NCBI RefSeq assembly: GCF_963973895.1
Contig: NZ_CAXBBF010000001.1
Strand: one strand, 5' to 3'
From: Porticoccus sp950063125
GTDB taxonomy: Bacteria; Pseudomonadota; Gammaproteobacteria; Pseudomonadales; Porticoccaceae
DNA: 64,000 nt
In this document: piece by piece, positions 53,075 to 61,663 of the stretch
Layout of the letters: every line of letters starts with the position of its first letter
Position numbering within the stretch: the first letter of the stretch is position 1
Translations under genes and position numbers: made by a program
The notes under the pieces: model-generated
Database searches by the model: none
What the model was told of the DNA's origin: nothing
Seen by the model: the letters and a program-made list of their open reading frames with translations, nothing else

Positions 53075-54303
53075 ACTGTTGTGACCGATCTGGATTAATG
53101 ACTGTCGAAGAGGCGCTGGAGCAGCTTTTGGCTGCGGCACAACCACTGTCGGATACCGAAACCGTATCCTTGATGCAGGCCCTTGGTCGAGTGTTGGCTG
53201 CTGACCAAGAATCGCCGGTAGATGTGCCGCCGGCGGACAACAGCGCCATGGACGGTTTCGCCCTGCGCTTTGCCGACTGCAATACCGGCGAAGAAACCAC
53301 CTTGCCGATCAGTCAGCGCATTCCGGCGGGTGCCGTGCCAGAGCCGCTGCAACCGGGTAGTGCCGCTCGTATCTTCACGGGTGCGGAAGTGCCTCTTGGT
53401 GCCGATACTGTGGTGATGCAGGAGCAGTGTCGTTGGGACGATACCCGGGTGACCCTGGCCGCCGATATCAAGTCCGGCACCAACATACGCCCCACCGGAC
53501 AGGATATTCACTGCGGCGCCACTGTGTTGGCCCGGGGCCACCGCCTCAAACCCCAGGATCTCGGCCTGCTGGCCTCGGTCGGTATTGCCGAGGTGCCAGT
53601 ATACCGGCGCCTCAAGGTCGCTTTGTTGTGTACCGGCGATGAACTGGTGGAACCCGGCGAGCCGCTGCCGCCGGGACATATTTACAACTCCAACCGCTTT
53701 ACCCTGATGGGGCAGTTGCAGGCACTGGGTTTCGATTATGTCGATCTGGGCAGGGTAGCGGATACGCCAGAGGCTACCGAGCAGGTGCTGCGCAGGGCCG
53801 CTGCCGAGGCCGACTGTATCATCAGCAGCGGCGGAGTCTCTGTGGGTGATGAGGACCACGTCAAGGGCTGTGTCGAGAAGCTGGGCAGCCTGGATCTGTG
53901 GCGCATGGCCATCAAACCCGGCAAGCCGCTGGCGTTCGGTCAGGTGCAGGGCACACCCTTTATCGGCCTGCCCGGTAATCCCGCCTCGGTATTTGTCACC
54001 TTCGCCATTGCCGCGCGGCCCTATTTGTTGAAAAGCCAGGGGGCCAGCGATTACCTGCCCACGCCAATTCCCGTGATTGCCGGGTTCAGTCGACGGCATG
54101 CGGCGAAACGTCAGGAATACCTGCGCGCACGGCTGGTTCAGGATGCGCAGGGGAAGGTGCGTGCCCAACTGGCGGGCAGCCAGAGCAGCGGCGTGCTTTC
54201 CAGTGTTTCACAGGGCAATGGTTTTGCGGTGCACCGTCTCGGGGAAAGCATTGATGAGGGCAACGCCGTACCATACCTATCGTTTTCCGATCTGCTTTTC
54301 TAG
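53071..54303 (+). CDS. moeA: Molybdopterin molybdenumtransferase
   Basis: 410 residues. Inserts molybdate into adenylated molybdopterin. PADNSAMDGFALR, GAVPEPLQPGSAARIFTGAEVP, the MoCF motif SSGGVSVGDEDHVK and LPGNPASVFVTF mark MoeA. The start at 53071 is taken from the ATGA overlap with moaB; in-frame ATGs at 53056 and 53098 are alternatives. It ends the narK3-kinase-moaB-moeA operon. Length is normal. Confidence 0.95.
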   Translation: MNCCDRSGLMTVEEALEQLLAAAQPLSDTETVSLMQALGRVLAADQESPVDVPPADNSAMDGFALRFADCNTGEETTLPISQRIPAGAVPEPLQPGSAARIFTGAEVPLGADTVVMQEQCRWDDTRVTLAADIKSGTNIRPTGQDIHCGATVLARGHRLKPQDLGLLASVGIAEVPVYRRLKVALLCTGDELVEPGEPLPPGHIYNSNRFTLMGQLQALGFDYVDLGRVADTPEATEQVLRRAAAEADCIISSGGVSVGDEDHVKGCVEKLGSLDLWRMAIKPGKPLAFGQVQGTPFIGLPGNPASVFVTFAIAARPYLLKSQGASDYLPTPIPVIAGFSRRHAAKRQEYLRARLVQDAQGKVRAQLAGSQSSGVLSSVSQGNGFAVHRLGESIDEGNAVPYLSFSDLLF

Positions 54304-54346
54304 TCACCCCTCTCCAGCCATTCCCCGCTGACTTGATCTGAATTCT

Positions 54347-54374
54347 TTGAAGCCGGGGAGGCGGCTTCTATAAT
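54347..54374 (+). promoter_or_regulatory. Promoter of the MBL-fold gene with an inverted repeat filling the spacer
   Basis: TTGAAG (54347-54352), 16 bp, TATAAT (54369-54374, perfect -10). GAAGCCG at 54349-54355 and CGGCTTC at 54362-54368 form a perfect inverted repeat that occupies the region between the hexamers, the place where a MerR-type or repressor protein would bind. The rest of the 54304-54429 gap has no gene. Confidence 0.6.
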
Positions 54375-54429
54375 CAAAAGTAAAGCAGCCCCGGCGAAGG
54401 GTCGGGGCAGAAAATAAGGAAATGGCACT

Positions 54430-55827
54430 ATGGGCAATCGGGTGACTCTGGCATTTTTGGGTGCCGCCAACACCGTAACGGGTTCGCGTTATCTTATTGA
54501 GGTAGATGATCGGCGGGTGCTGGTGGACTGTGGATTGTTTCAGGGCTACAAGCATCTGCGGGAGCGCAACTGGAAACCCTTTCCGGTGGACCCCAGCACA
54601 ATTGAAGCGGTGTTCCTTACCCATGCCCATCTGGATCACAGTGGCTACCTGCCGAGATTGGTTAAAGACGGTTTTAATGGGCCGATTTACTGTACCCAGG
54701 CAACACGCGATCTTTGCAAGATTCTGTTGGCCGATTCTGCGCATCTGCAGGAGGAGGAGGCGGAATACCGCAATCGCCATCAATACAGCAAGCACCAGCC
54801 AGCCCTACCACTCTATACCCGGCAGGATGCGGAAAAGGCGATGAAACAATTTGAAGTGGTGGGATTCAGTTCCGTGGCAGATGCGCGTGCAGGCGAGTCG
54901 ACTGCGACGGTAACCATGGGTGATATCGAGGCCAGTTTTTATGCCAATGGCCATATTCTCGGCTCCGCCTTTCTGGATGTGCATGCGGGCGGTCGGCATA
55001 TTCTTTTCAGCGGCGATGTGGGCCGCAGCAATGACCTGATAATGCGGGCACCGGAACTGCCAGTATCCTGTGATTACCTGGTGATTGAATCCACCTATGG
55101 CAATCGTCTCCATGACAATCGCGATGTTTGGGACGTGGTATCTGAAATCATTAATGACACGGTGTCTGCGGGTGGCTCCGTACTGATCCCGACCTTTGCC
55201 GTAGGGCGTGCCCAGGCTATGCTCTATCTGATTACCGAGCTGCGACAGCAGGGGCGAATCCCCTATTTACCGGTTTTTCTGGATAGCCCCATGGCGATCA
55301 GTGCCACGGAGGTCATGCTTCGACACCATCGCTATCACCGCCTGAACAAGGCTTCCTGCCAGCAGCTGTCACGGGATGTCACCTTTGCCCGAACAGTGGA
55401 GGATTCGATTGCCATCAATCGGGTGCATGTGCCGGCCATTATTCTCTCGGCCAGCGGCATGGCAACGGGTGGTAGGGTGCTGCATCATCTGCAGCGAATG
55501 CTCGGTGACCATCGCAATACTGTAATGTTTGCCGGTTATCAGGCACCGGGTACCCGGGGTGCCCGCCTGGTGGGAGGCGAGAAAAAGATCAAGATTTTCA
55601 ATCGCTACCATGAGGTGAAAGCGCGGGTGGAATGTCTGGATTTTCTCTCTGCCCATGCCGACCGGCTGGAGTTGTTGCATTGGTTGCAGCAAATGCCCGC
55701 CGCGCCAAAACGCTGTTTCGTTACCCACGGTGATGAAGAGGCAGCCGATCAGTTTCGTATCAGTCTCGGCGAAGAACTGGGTTGGGACGCCTGTGTACCG
55801 GACATGGGCGACAAGGTGAAATTGTAA
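54430..55827 (+). CDS. MBL-fold / beta-CASP RNA-processing-type metallohydrolase
   Basis: 465 residues. The zinc motif THAHLDHSG (64-72) and the later SGDVGR aspartate lie in the metallo-beta-lactamase part. A beta-CASP insert and the C-terminal RNA-specificity domain follow (VRVECLDFLSAHAD-type segment, then TGDEEAAD-like CFVTHGDEEAADQF). The length and order match the ribonuclease-like group of the YSH1/CPSF family found in many bacteria, where the substrate is often unknown. The gene is monocistronic, with its own promoter. Confidence 0.88.
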   Translation: MGNRVTLAFLGAANTVTGSRYLIEVDDRRVLVDCGLFQGYKHLRERNWKPFPVDPSTIEAVFLTHAHLDHSGYLPRLVKDGFNGPIYCTQATRDLCKILLADSAHLQEEEAEYRNRHQYSKHQPALPLYTRQDAEKAMKQFEVVGFSSVADARAGESTATVTMGDIEASFYANGHILGSAFLDVHAGGRHILFSGDVGRSNDLIMRAPELPVSCDYLVIESTYGNRLHDNRDVWDVVSEIINDTVSAGGSVLIPTFAVGRAQAMLYLITELRQQGRIPYLPVFLDSPMAISATEVMLRHHRYHRLNKASCQQLSRDVTFARTVEDSIAINRVHVPAIILSASGMATGGRVLHHLQRMLGDHRNTVMFAGYQAPGTRGARLVGGEKKIKIFNRYHEVKARVECLDFLSAHADRLELLHWLQQMPAAPKRCFVTHGDEEAADQFRISLGEELGWDACVPDMGDKVKL

Positions 55828-56268
55828 TCAGGCCTGACTGACCCGCACGTCCGCAGTGAATTGCTTCTCGCTTGACAGGGAGTTGCTGACAAAGCAGTTT
55901 TGCTCTGCCTTGTGCAACAATTTCTCGGCTTTTTCCCGATCTTCCCCGTCAGCAATCGTCAATTGGGCGAGGGTGCTGATTCGGGTGAACAGTACTGTCT
56001 TTTCCACCTTGTCCAGAACACCTTCACTGGTGCACTGGATTTCAAGCCAGTTCAGACCGGCTGCGCGGGCGATGGACCTGAAGGTCAGTGCCAGACAGTT
56101 GGCCACGGCACCCAGCAACATTTCTTCCGGGGTCCAGGTGTTGCCGGGCCCATCAAAATCCAATGGCGCAGCGACTTCCAGTGTGCAGTTATTTTTCAGT
56201 GTGGTGGCAAAGTTGCCCTGGGCTGTGCCGTAGGTCATTGCCTGGTACTGATGGGGTAGTGGTTGCAT
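55828..56268 (-). CDS. OsmC-family peroxiredoxin-like protein
   Basis: 146 residues. The paired active-site cysteines lie in LLGAVANCLALTFRS and AEQNCFVSNSLSS, the OsmC/Ohr positions. The glycine-rich PGNTWTPEEML region is also present. It reduces organic hydroperoxides by thiol chemistry. It is convergent with the MBL gene, with the stops immediately adjacent, and lies 14 bp after moaE on its own strand, so it may be co-transcribed with moaCDE. Not an Ohr in the strict sense by the pattern seen. Confidence 0.88.
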   Translation of the reverse strand: MQPLPHQYQAMTYGTAQGNFATTLKNNCTLEVAAPLDFDGPGNTWTPEEMLLGAVANCLALTFRSIARAAGLNWLEIQCTSEGVLDKVEKTVLFTRISTLAQLTIADGEDREKAEKLLHKAEQNCFVSNSLSSEKQFTADVRVSQA

Positions 56269-56282
56269 AAACGGCCTCTGAT

Positions 56283-56744
56283 TCAGTTGTGCTGGTCCCA
56301 GCGCGCATTGCGCTGTTGATCAGTATTCTTTGCTTCAACCCATTGAGTGCTGCCATCCCGATAGTATTCTTTCTTCCAGAACGGCGCGTGGGTTTTCAGG
56401 TGATCCATAATAAATTCACAGGCGTTGAAAGCCGCTTCGCGATGGATACTACTGACACCGACGAAAACAATTTGATCACCGGGCAACAGGTCGCCGATAC
56501 GGTGCACAATGCGGATATCGATCAATGGCCAGCGTTGTGCGGCCTGTTCGGCCGTCTGTTGCAGGGACGCTTCAGTCATGCCGGGATAATGCTCCAGGTG
56601 CATGAAGCCCAGCGGTTTATCGCCGGTGTCGCGCACCTGGCCGGTAAATATTGCGATACCGCCCACGTCGGTCCTATCGGCCTGTAACTGACGAATTTCC
56701 TGGCCTGTATCAAAGTCTGCGGCCTGTACCGCAATGGTTATCAT
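56283..56744 (-). CDS. moaE: Molybdopterin synthase catalytic subunit
   Basis: 153 residues. GGIAIFTGQVRDTGDKPLGFMHLEHYPGM, IRIVHRIGDLLPGD, VFVGVSSIHREAAFNACEFIMDHLKTHAPFWKKE include the active-site lysines and arginine of MoaE (segments quoted separately in the protein). It converts cPMP to molybdopterin using MoaD thiocarboxylate. The start overlaps the moaD stop by 4 bp. Confidence 0.95.
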   Translation of the reverse strand: MITIAVQAADFDTGQEIRQLQADRTDVGGIAIFTGQVRDTGDKPLGFMHLEHYPGMTEASLQQTAEQAAQRWPLIDIRIVHRIGDLLPGDQIVFVGVSSIHREAAFNACEFIMDHLKTHAPFWKKEYYRDGSTQWVEAKNTDQQRNARWDQHN

Positions 56745-56989
56745 CCGCCGGTCACCGGGGGGAACAGCGCCACTTCGTCGCTGTCCTCCAGTAATGTGTC
56801 ACGGGTGGCCATGGTCTGGTTGACGGCGCACAGCAATGAACCCGCACTGAGAGCTTGTTGCCATTCTGATCCGCGCTGTTTGAGGGCTTCCAATAATTCA
56901 GCAATATTATTTGTCCCGGGAGCCAGCGGCAGCTCAATCTCGCCTGTCCCTAATTGCTCCCGTAGATTGCCAAAAAAAAGAATTTTCAT
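56741..56989 (-). CDS. moaD: Molybdopterin synthase sulfur carrier subunit
   Basis: 82 residues, ubiquitin-like fold. It starts MKILFFGNLREQLG and ends DEVALFPPVTGG, the free Gly-Gly that is adenylated by MoeB and thiocarboxylated. It overlaps both moaC (ATGA, 56986-56989) and moaE. The MoeB-rhodanese fusion at 20183 is its likely activating enzyme. Confidence 0.95.
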   Translation of the reverse strand: MKILFFGNLREQLGTGEIELPLAPGTNNIAELLEALKQRGSEWQQALSAGSLLCAVNQTMATRDTLLEDSDEVALFPPVTGG

Positions 56990-57474
56990 GGGTTCGCTTT
57001 CCAGTGGCCGGATTTGCCACCCGCCTTTTCCAGCAGGCGGGTGGATTCAATCACCATAGCGCGGTCCACCGCCTTGCACATGTCGTAGACGGTCAGCGCC
57101 GCCACCGAGGCGGCGGTGAGCGCCTCCATTTCCACCCCGGTTTTGCCGTCCAGGCCACAGCTGGCGGTGATGCGCAGTTGGTTGCTGTCCTGCAGTAGTT
57201 CGAATTCCACCTTGATGGAGGTGAGCATCAGCGGGTGGCAAAGGGGGATCAGATCGGCACATTTCTTGGCGGCCTGAATGCCGGCGATACGCGCCACCGC
57301 CAGAACATCGCCCTTTTTGTGGCCTCCGCTGCCAATCAATGCCAGAGTTTCCGATTGCATCCGTACCAGTGTTTCAGCCGTGGCCTCACGGTGGGTAACG
57401 GCCTTGCCAGCCACATCCACCATGTGGGCATTGCCCTGGTCATCCAGGTGGGTCAGTTTGCGCATGTCGCTCAA
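56986..57474 (-). CDS. moaC: Cyclic pyranopterin monophosphate synthase
   Basis: 162 residues. GIQAAKKCADLIPLCHPLMLTSI and VEMEALTAASVAALTVYDMCKAVD are MoaC hallmarks. It acts after MoaA. First of the moaC-moaD-moaE operon. In front of it are two direct copies of TGTGATCA (57501-57508, 57519-57526), 18 bp apart, which may bind a CRP/FNR-type factor; the geometry does not fit class II. Confidence 0.95.
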   Translation of the reverse strand: MSDMRKLTHLDDQGNAHMVDVAGKAVTHREATAETLVRMQSETLALIGSGGHKKGDVLAVARIAGIQAAKKCADLIPLCHPLMLTSIKVEFELLQDSNQLRITASCGLDGKTGVEMEALTAASVAALTVYDMCKAVDRAMVIESTRLLEKAGGKSGHWKANP

Positions 57475-57565
57475 GGGTACACTCCGCGATAATGATTAAG
57501 TGTGATCAATCATTTAATGTGATCATAGTCTAGCGCAACTGGAGCGGAAAACGCATTGCATCAGA

Positions 57566-58855
57566 TCAAAGGGTTGTCTCTGAGGGCATTATCAGAATAG
57601 CCCGGAAATCATTGACATTGGTGCGGGTGGGACCGGTGATCAGCAGGTCTCCCATATCCCTGAACAGGGGATAACAGTTGTTGTTTTCCAGTTCCTTGCT
57701 GATATCCCAGCCCCTTTCCCGGGCGCGCTGCCAGGTTTCCGGGCTGAGGATGGCTCCGGCATTATCACCGGTCCCATCGATGCCATCGGTATCCGCTGCC
57801 AGGGCGTAAATGCCGGACGCGCCCCGCAGTGTGTTCGCCAGCGCCAGCAGGTATTCGCCATTGCGACCACCCTTGCCATTGCCTCGAACAGTGACGACCG
57901 TTTCACCGCCGGAAAGTATTACGCAGGGGGGTGAAACCGGGCCGTTTCCTTTTGCGATAGTCAGCGCCAGCGCCGCATGCTTACGGGCGACATCGCGGGA
58001 TTCCCCGGTGATGTCATCCCCCAGCAGCAGGGTGTTGAACCCGGCCTGTTGTGCCTGTCTGGCGGCAGCTTCCAGTGATTGCCCGGCACTGGCAATGATC
58101 CGATAGTCGTGGTTGCTCAGTCTTGAATCGCCGGGCTTCGGGGTTTCCGAGTCGGGATTTTTCAGCCATGCGGCTATTGTTTCGGGTATCGGAATTCGGT
58201 ATTTGTGCAATATCGACAGCGCCTCTGAGGAGGTGGATGGATCCGCTGTGGTGGGGCCGGAAGCGATGGTGGCTGAATCGTTTCCGGGTACGTCGGATAC
58301 GGCCAGAGTCAGCAATCGGGCTGGCGTGCAGGCCAAGCCGAGGCGACCGCCCTTGATGGCGGAAAGGTGCTTGCGGACGCGGTTGATTTCATCGATTGTT
58401 GCACCGGATTTCAACAATGCCCGATTGATGCCCTGTTTATCGGCCAAACTGATTCCCGTGGCGGGCAGGGCCAGCAGGGATGATCCGCCTCCGGAGATCA
58501 GACAGATGACCAGGTCATCTGCGTCCAGATTCGCAACCAGTGCCAGTATCCGTTTGGCCGCCCGCTCACCCATGGCATCCGGTACCGGGTGACCGGCTTC
58601 GATCACCTCAATCCGTTGGAGTGGTTGGCTGTGACCGTAGGCCGTCACCACCAGCCCGCGCAACGGGCCGGACCAGTGTTGTTCAAGACAACTGGCCATC
58701 GAGCAGGCGGCCTTGCCCGCACCGATCACCAGCGCAGACTGGGCCCTGTTCTCCGGTAAAAAATCAGCCAATACCCGAGTCGGTTGAGCGGTTGCTACCG
58801 CAACATAAAACAGCTCGGTCAGCAGGGTGCGGGGATCCGGATCAACAATATTCAT
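57566..58855 (-). CDS. Glycerate 2-kinase, MOFRL type
   Basis: 429 residues. VIGAGKAACSMASCLE near the N-terminus, LISGGGSSLLALP, GPTTADPSTSSEALSIL, and the C-terminal MOFRL domain with LSGGETVVTVRGNGKGGRNGEYLLALA and ALAADTDGIDGTGDNAGA. Phosphorylates D-glycerate to 2-phosphoglycerate, in the glycolate/glyoxylate or tartrate routes. No partner genes of those routes lie beside it. The HydA-like neighbours are absent. Confidence 0.93.
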   Translation of the reverse strand: MNIVDPDPRTLLTELFYVAVATAQPTRVLADFLPENRAQSALVIGAGKAACSMASCLEQHWSGPLRGLVVTAYGHSQPLQRIEVIEAGHPVPDAMGERAAKRILALVANLDADDLVICLISGGGSSLLALPATGISLADKQGINRALLKSGATIDEINRVRKHLSAIKGGRLGLACTPARLLTLAVSDVPGNDSATIASGPTTADPSTSSEALSILHKYRIPIPETIAAWLKNPDSETPKPGDSRLSNHDYRIIASAGQSLEAAARQAQQAGFNTLLLGDDITGESRDVARKHAALALTIAKGNGPVSPPCVILSGGETVVTVRGNGKGGRNGEYLLALANTLRGASGIYALAADTDGIDGTGDNAGAILSPETWQRARERGWDISKELENNNCYPLFRDMGDLLITGPTRTNVNDFRAILIMPSETTL

Positions 58856-58942
58856 ACTCGGGCCAGAGAGGGATGGATTGGATATACACTCATCATCCCA
58901 CTGGTGTCTGGCCTGTGAAAGTGGATAATCAGGCGTTGTTTT

Positions 58943-59530
58943 ATGGCTCGGGGAAATAGTGTGTCAGCCAAACAGTACATCGCCGCCCAGCAACTGCTCG
59001 ACGATTCCTTCAGGTTGGGCTTGCAGGTGCTGGAAAGTGGTTTTCGCCCGCACTTTATCATTGGCGTCTGGCGGGGTGGGGCCCCGGTGGGGATCGCGGT
59101 TCAGGAGCTGTTGGCCTATTTCGGTGTGGAGACGGATCACATCGCCATCCGCACGTCTTTTTACACAGCGCCCGGCGAACGGGCCAAGGCGGTACGGGTG
59201 CATGGCCTGGGCTATGTGATTGACCATATCCGCAAAGCCGATTCACTGCTGATTGTGGATGATGTTTACGATACCGGGCTGAGCCTGCAACAGATTGTGG
59301 TGGAGATCCGGCAGGACTGCGGCGATAATCCGCCAGAAATTCGCCTGGCGACGCCCTATTTCAAACCGGCCAATAACCGCACTGACAGGGTGCCGGACTA
59401 TTACCTGCACGAGACGGACCGATGGCTGGTATTCCCCCACGAACTGGCGGGGCTTTCAGCACAGGAGTTGCTGAAATACAAACCCGGTATAGCGGCGTTG
59501 CGGGAAAAACTCTCGGCCCTAGGCAAATAG
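58943..59530 (+). CDS. Phosphoribosyltransferase family protein
   Basis: 195 residues. LIVDDVYDTGLSLQ is the PRPP-binding motif. HFIIGVWRGGAPVGIAVQELL is the first conserved loop of type I PRTases, similar to xanthine/hypoxanthine phosphoribosyltransferases. Start at 58943 or at GTG 58961 are both possible. The last part LVFPHE is typical of this group. Substrate is not determined. Confidence 0.88.
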   Translation: MARGNSVSAKQYIAAQQLLDDSFRLGLQVLESGFRPHFIIGVWRGGAPVGIAVQELLAYFGVETDHIAIRTSFYTAPGERAKAVRVHGLGYVIDHIRKADSLLIVDDVYDTGLSLQQIVVEIRQDCGDNPPEIRLATPYFKPANNRTDRVPDYYLHETDRWLVFPHELAGLSAQELLKYKPGIAALREKLSALGK

Positions 59531-59535
59531 TCAGG

Positions 59536-60438
59536 TCAGTTTCTGGACAATCTGGCCCTGGCCACTTTGGAACCGGTTTCCCGGCCCAGTTGTTGGCTGA
59601 TATAGGTTCCTGCCGCAATGATTTTATCCAGATCGACCCCGTGTTCAATGCCGAGGCCGTTGAGCATATAGACCAGATCTTCCGTGGCCACATTCCCCGA
59701 TGCTCCTCTGGCGTAGGGACAACCGCCCAGGCCCGCCACGGAACTGTCTACCACCGCCACACCCTGTTGCAATGCAGCATAGATATTGACCAGTGCCTGA
59801 CCGTAGGTGTCATGGCAATGAACGGCCAATTGTGGGATCGGTACAACCTCGCTGACTCCTTCAATTACCCGGCCGATACTGTCGGGAGTGCCTACACCGG
59901 TGGTATCCCCGAGGGAAATCTCGTAACAACCCATCTGCAACAGCCTTTCGGCAACCTGCGTCACCCGCTCTGCGGACACATTTCCTTCGTACGGGCAGCC
60001 TGCGACACAGGAGATATAGCCGCGCACACGCAGATTGGCCGCCCTGGCAGCAACCATCACCGGGGCGAATCGCTCCAGGCTCTCGTCAATCGAGCAGTTG
60101 ATGTTCTTCTGGCTGAAGGTTTCCGAGGCGGCGGCAAAGATGGCCACTTCGCTAACCCCTACCTCCAGTGCGCGCTCGAACCCGGTCAGATTGGGGGTCA
60201 GGGCTGCGTAGATGGTATCCGGTTGACGCGAAATCCCCTGAAACACCTGCGCACTGTCAGCCATCTGGGGGACCCAGCGCGGATTGACGAAACTGCCCGC
60301 TTCAATGTAGCGCAGTCCTGCTTCGGCGAGCCGCCGAATCAGTTCAATCTTGACGGCCGCGCTGACCGGTTGGAATTCATTTTGCAGGCCGTCTCGCGGA
60401 CCGACCTCGACAATACGGACTTTTTTGGGCAGGATCAT
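59536..60438 (-). CDS. Hydroxymethylglutaryl-CoA lyase
   Basis: 300 residues, TIM barrel. VGPRDGLQNEF (substrate and metal-binding), SLGDTTGVGTPD, LAVHCHDTYGQALVN and the active loop GLGGCPYARGASGNVATED with the catalytic cysteine. Cleaves HMG-CoA to acetyl-CoA and acetoacetate, the final leucine-degradation step. The rest of the leucine operon is not adjacent. Convergent with the phosphoribosyltransferase, 5 bp apart. Confidence 0.95.
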   Translation of the reverse strand: MILPKKVRIVEVGPRDGLQNEFQPVSAAVKIELIRRLAEAGLRYIEAGSFVNPRWVPQMADSAQVFQGISRQPDTIYAALTPNLTGFERALEVGVSEVAIFAAASETFSQKNINCSIDESLERFAPVMVAARAANLRVRGYISCVAGCPYEGNVSAERVTQVAERLLQMGCYEISLGDTTGVGTPDSIGRVIEGVSEVVPIPQLAVHCHDTYGQALVNIYAALQQGVAVVDSSVAGLGGCPYARGASGNVATEDLVYMLNGLGIEHGVDLDKIIAAGTYISQQLGRETGSKVARARLSRN

Positions 60439-60544
60439 GGTGTTTCAGCCAACCTGTGTGGATAACCAGCCTCAACGTTACTGACTTTGCCGGTGCAGGG
60501 GAAGTTGCTCAAGCGGGTGATGATTAAAGGTGTGGGAGAGAAAT

Positions 60545-60913
60545 ATGTCATCGGACAAGCTGGACAAGACCGTGGCCGACGCCCGGATGGCACGTGACCA
60601 GCGCGAGAAGGGTTACCGCGAGCAGGCACTGAAAATGTATCCCTGGGTGTGCGGGCGCTGTGCCCGGGAATTCAACCGGCAGAACCTGCAACAACTGACG
60701 GTTCATCACCGCGATCACAACCACGACAATAACCCGTCTGATGGCAGTAACTGGGAATTGTTATGTGTCTACTGCCACGACAACGAACATTCCCGTTATG
60801 AGGATGCCGGTTACGGTGATGTATTGCCGCAAACGCAAAAGACGGCTGCGACGCACAACCCTTTCGGTAATCTGGGGGAGTTGATGAAACGGAAAAATAA
60901 CCCGGATGGTTAG
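60545..60913 (+). CDS. yajD: YajD-like HNH nuclease family protein
   Basis: 122 residues. An N-terminal charged helix is followed by the zinc ribbon CGRC and the HNH core VHHRDHNHDN, SNWELLCVYCHDNEH. This is close to E. coli YajD, of unknown biological role. GGGAGAG lies upstream of the ATG at 60545, while the earlier TTG/ATG in the same frame at 60530 is too far. Solitary gene; no restriction partner is nearby. Confidence 0.92.
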   Translation: MSSDKLDKTVADARMARDQREKGYREQALKMYPWVCGRCAREFNRQNLQQLTVHHRDHNHDNNPSDGSNWELLCVYCHDNEHSRYEDAGYGDVLPQTQKTAATHNPFGNLGELMKRKNNPDG

Positions 60914-60978
60914 CCACCGGTAAATAGCGTGGCGCTGTCCCGACCCTTGAATCCGATCCCAAAAAATCAGGTGACTCC

Positions 60979-61470
60979 TTGAAAAAAACCGTACTGCTGG
61001 TGGATGTACAGAATATTTACTACACCACCAGAGATGCCTACGGGCGGCATTTCGATTACAACCGTTTCTGGGAAAGGGCCACCGCAAACCGGCAGGTTGT
61101 CAAGGCCATTGCCTACGCCGTTGACCGCGGTGATGCGAAGCAGCGGCAGTTTCAGGCTATCCTCCGAGCCATTGGTTTCGAGGTAAAACTAAAGCCCTTT
61201 ATCAAACGGGCCGACGGTTCTGCCAAGGGGGACTGGGATGTCGGTATTACTCTCGATGCCATGGAATACGCAAAACATGCGGATCTGCTGGTGCTGGTTT
61301 CCGGCGATGGCGATTTCGCCCTGCTGGTCGATAGGGTGCGCCGTGACTTTGGTATTCCGGTGGAGGTCTACGGTGTCCCCGAGTTTACCGCGTTCGCTTT
61401 GATCAATGCGGCGACCGAGTATGTGCCGGTGGAGGGCGATCTACTGCTGGAATTCCCGGGCAGAAAATGA
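60979..61470 (+). CDS. NYN-domain protein (LabA/DUF88-like, PIN-fold)
   Basis: 163 residues, TTG start with AGGTGA upstream. VLLVDVQNIYYTTRD at the N-terminus and KGDWDVGITLDAMEYAK and VLVSGDGDFALLVDRVR provide the acidic Mg-binding site of PIN-like ribonucleases. It is likely an RNase or RNA-binding protein. It follows the HNH gene by 65 bp on the same strand; the two may be co-transcribed. No toxin or antitoxin neighbour. Confidence 0.9.
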   Translation: MKKTVLLVDVQNIYYTTRDAYGRHFDYNRFWERATANRQVVKAIAYAVDRGDAKQRQFQAILRAIGFEVKLKPFIKRADGSAKGDWDVGITLDAMEYAKHADLLVLVSGDGDFALLVDRVRRDFGIPVEVYGVPEFTAFALINAATEYVPVEGDLLLEFPGRK

Positions 61471-61663
61471 GTCATATCAGTGGCTACCGCTCACTTGTGT
61501 GCATTGGCTCTCATTGCCCGGTTTTGAGAGTCTGCCGGTGCCGCTGATTCTGTTTCCATGTATGCTGATCCATAGGTTGGGCGTCGACGTAATGTTGAAT
61601 ATTCGCGCTACAATTTTCTCACCGGGTTTTCAGCCCGCTCATCATAGCTTCTGGTAACTGCCG

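Noticed and set aside
53095..54168. 357-codon minus-strand frame
   Set aside because: Antisense to moeA; composition is unlike the other proteins and no motif is present.
57496..57526. ANR- or CRP-like sequence before moaC
   Set aside because: Only 8 of 10 box positions match and the spacing would put the start of transcription inside moaC; kept only as a note in the moaC entry.
59422..60465. 347-codon plus-strand frame
   Set aside because: Opposite to HMG-CoA lyase, which has its catalytic loop; no signature in the plus frame.
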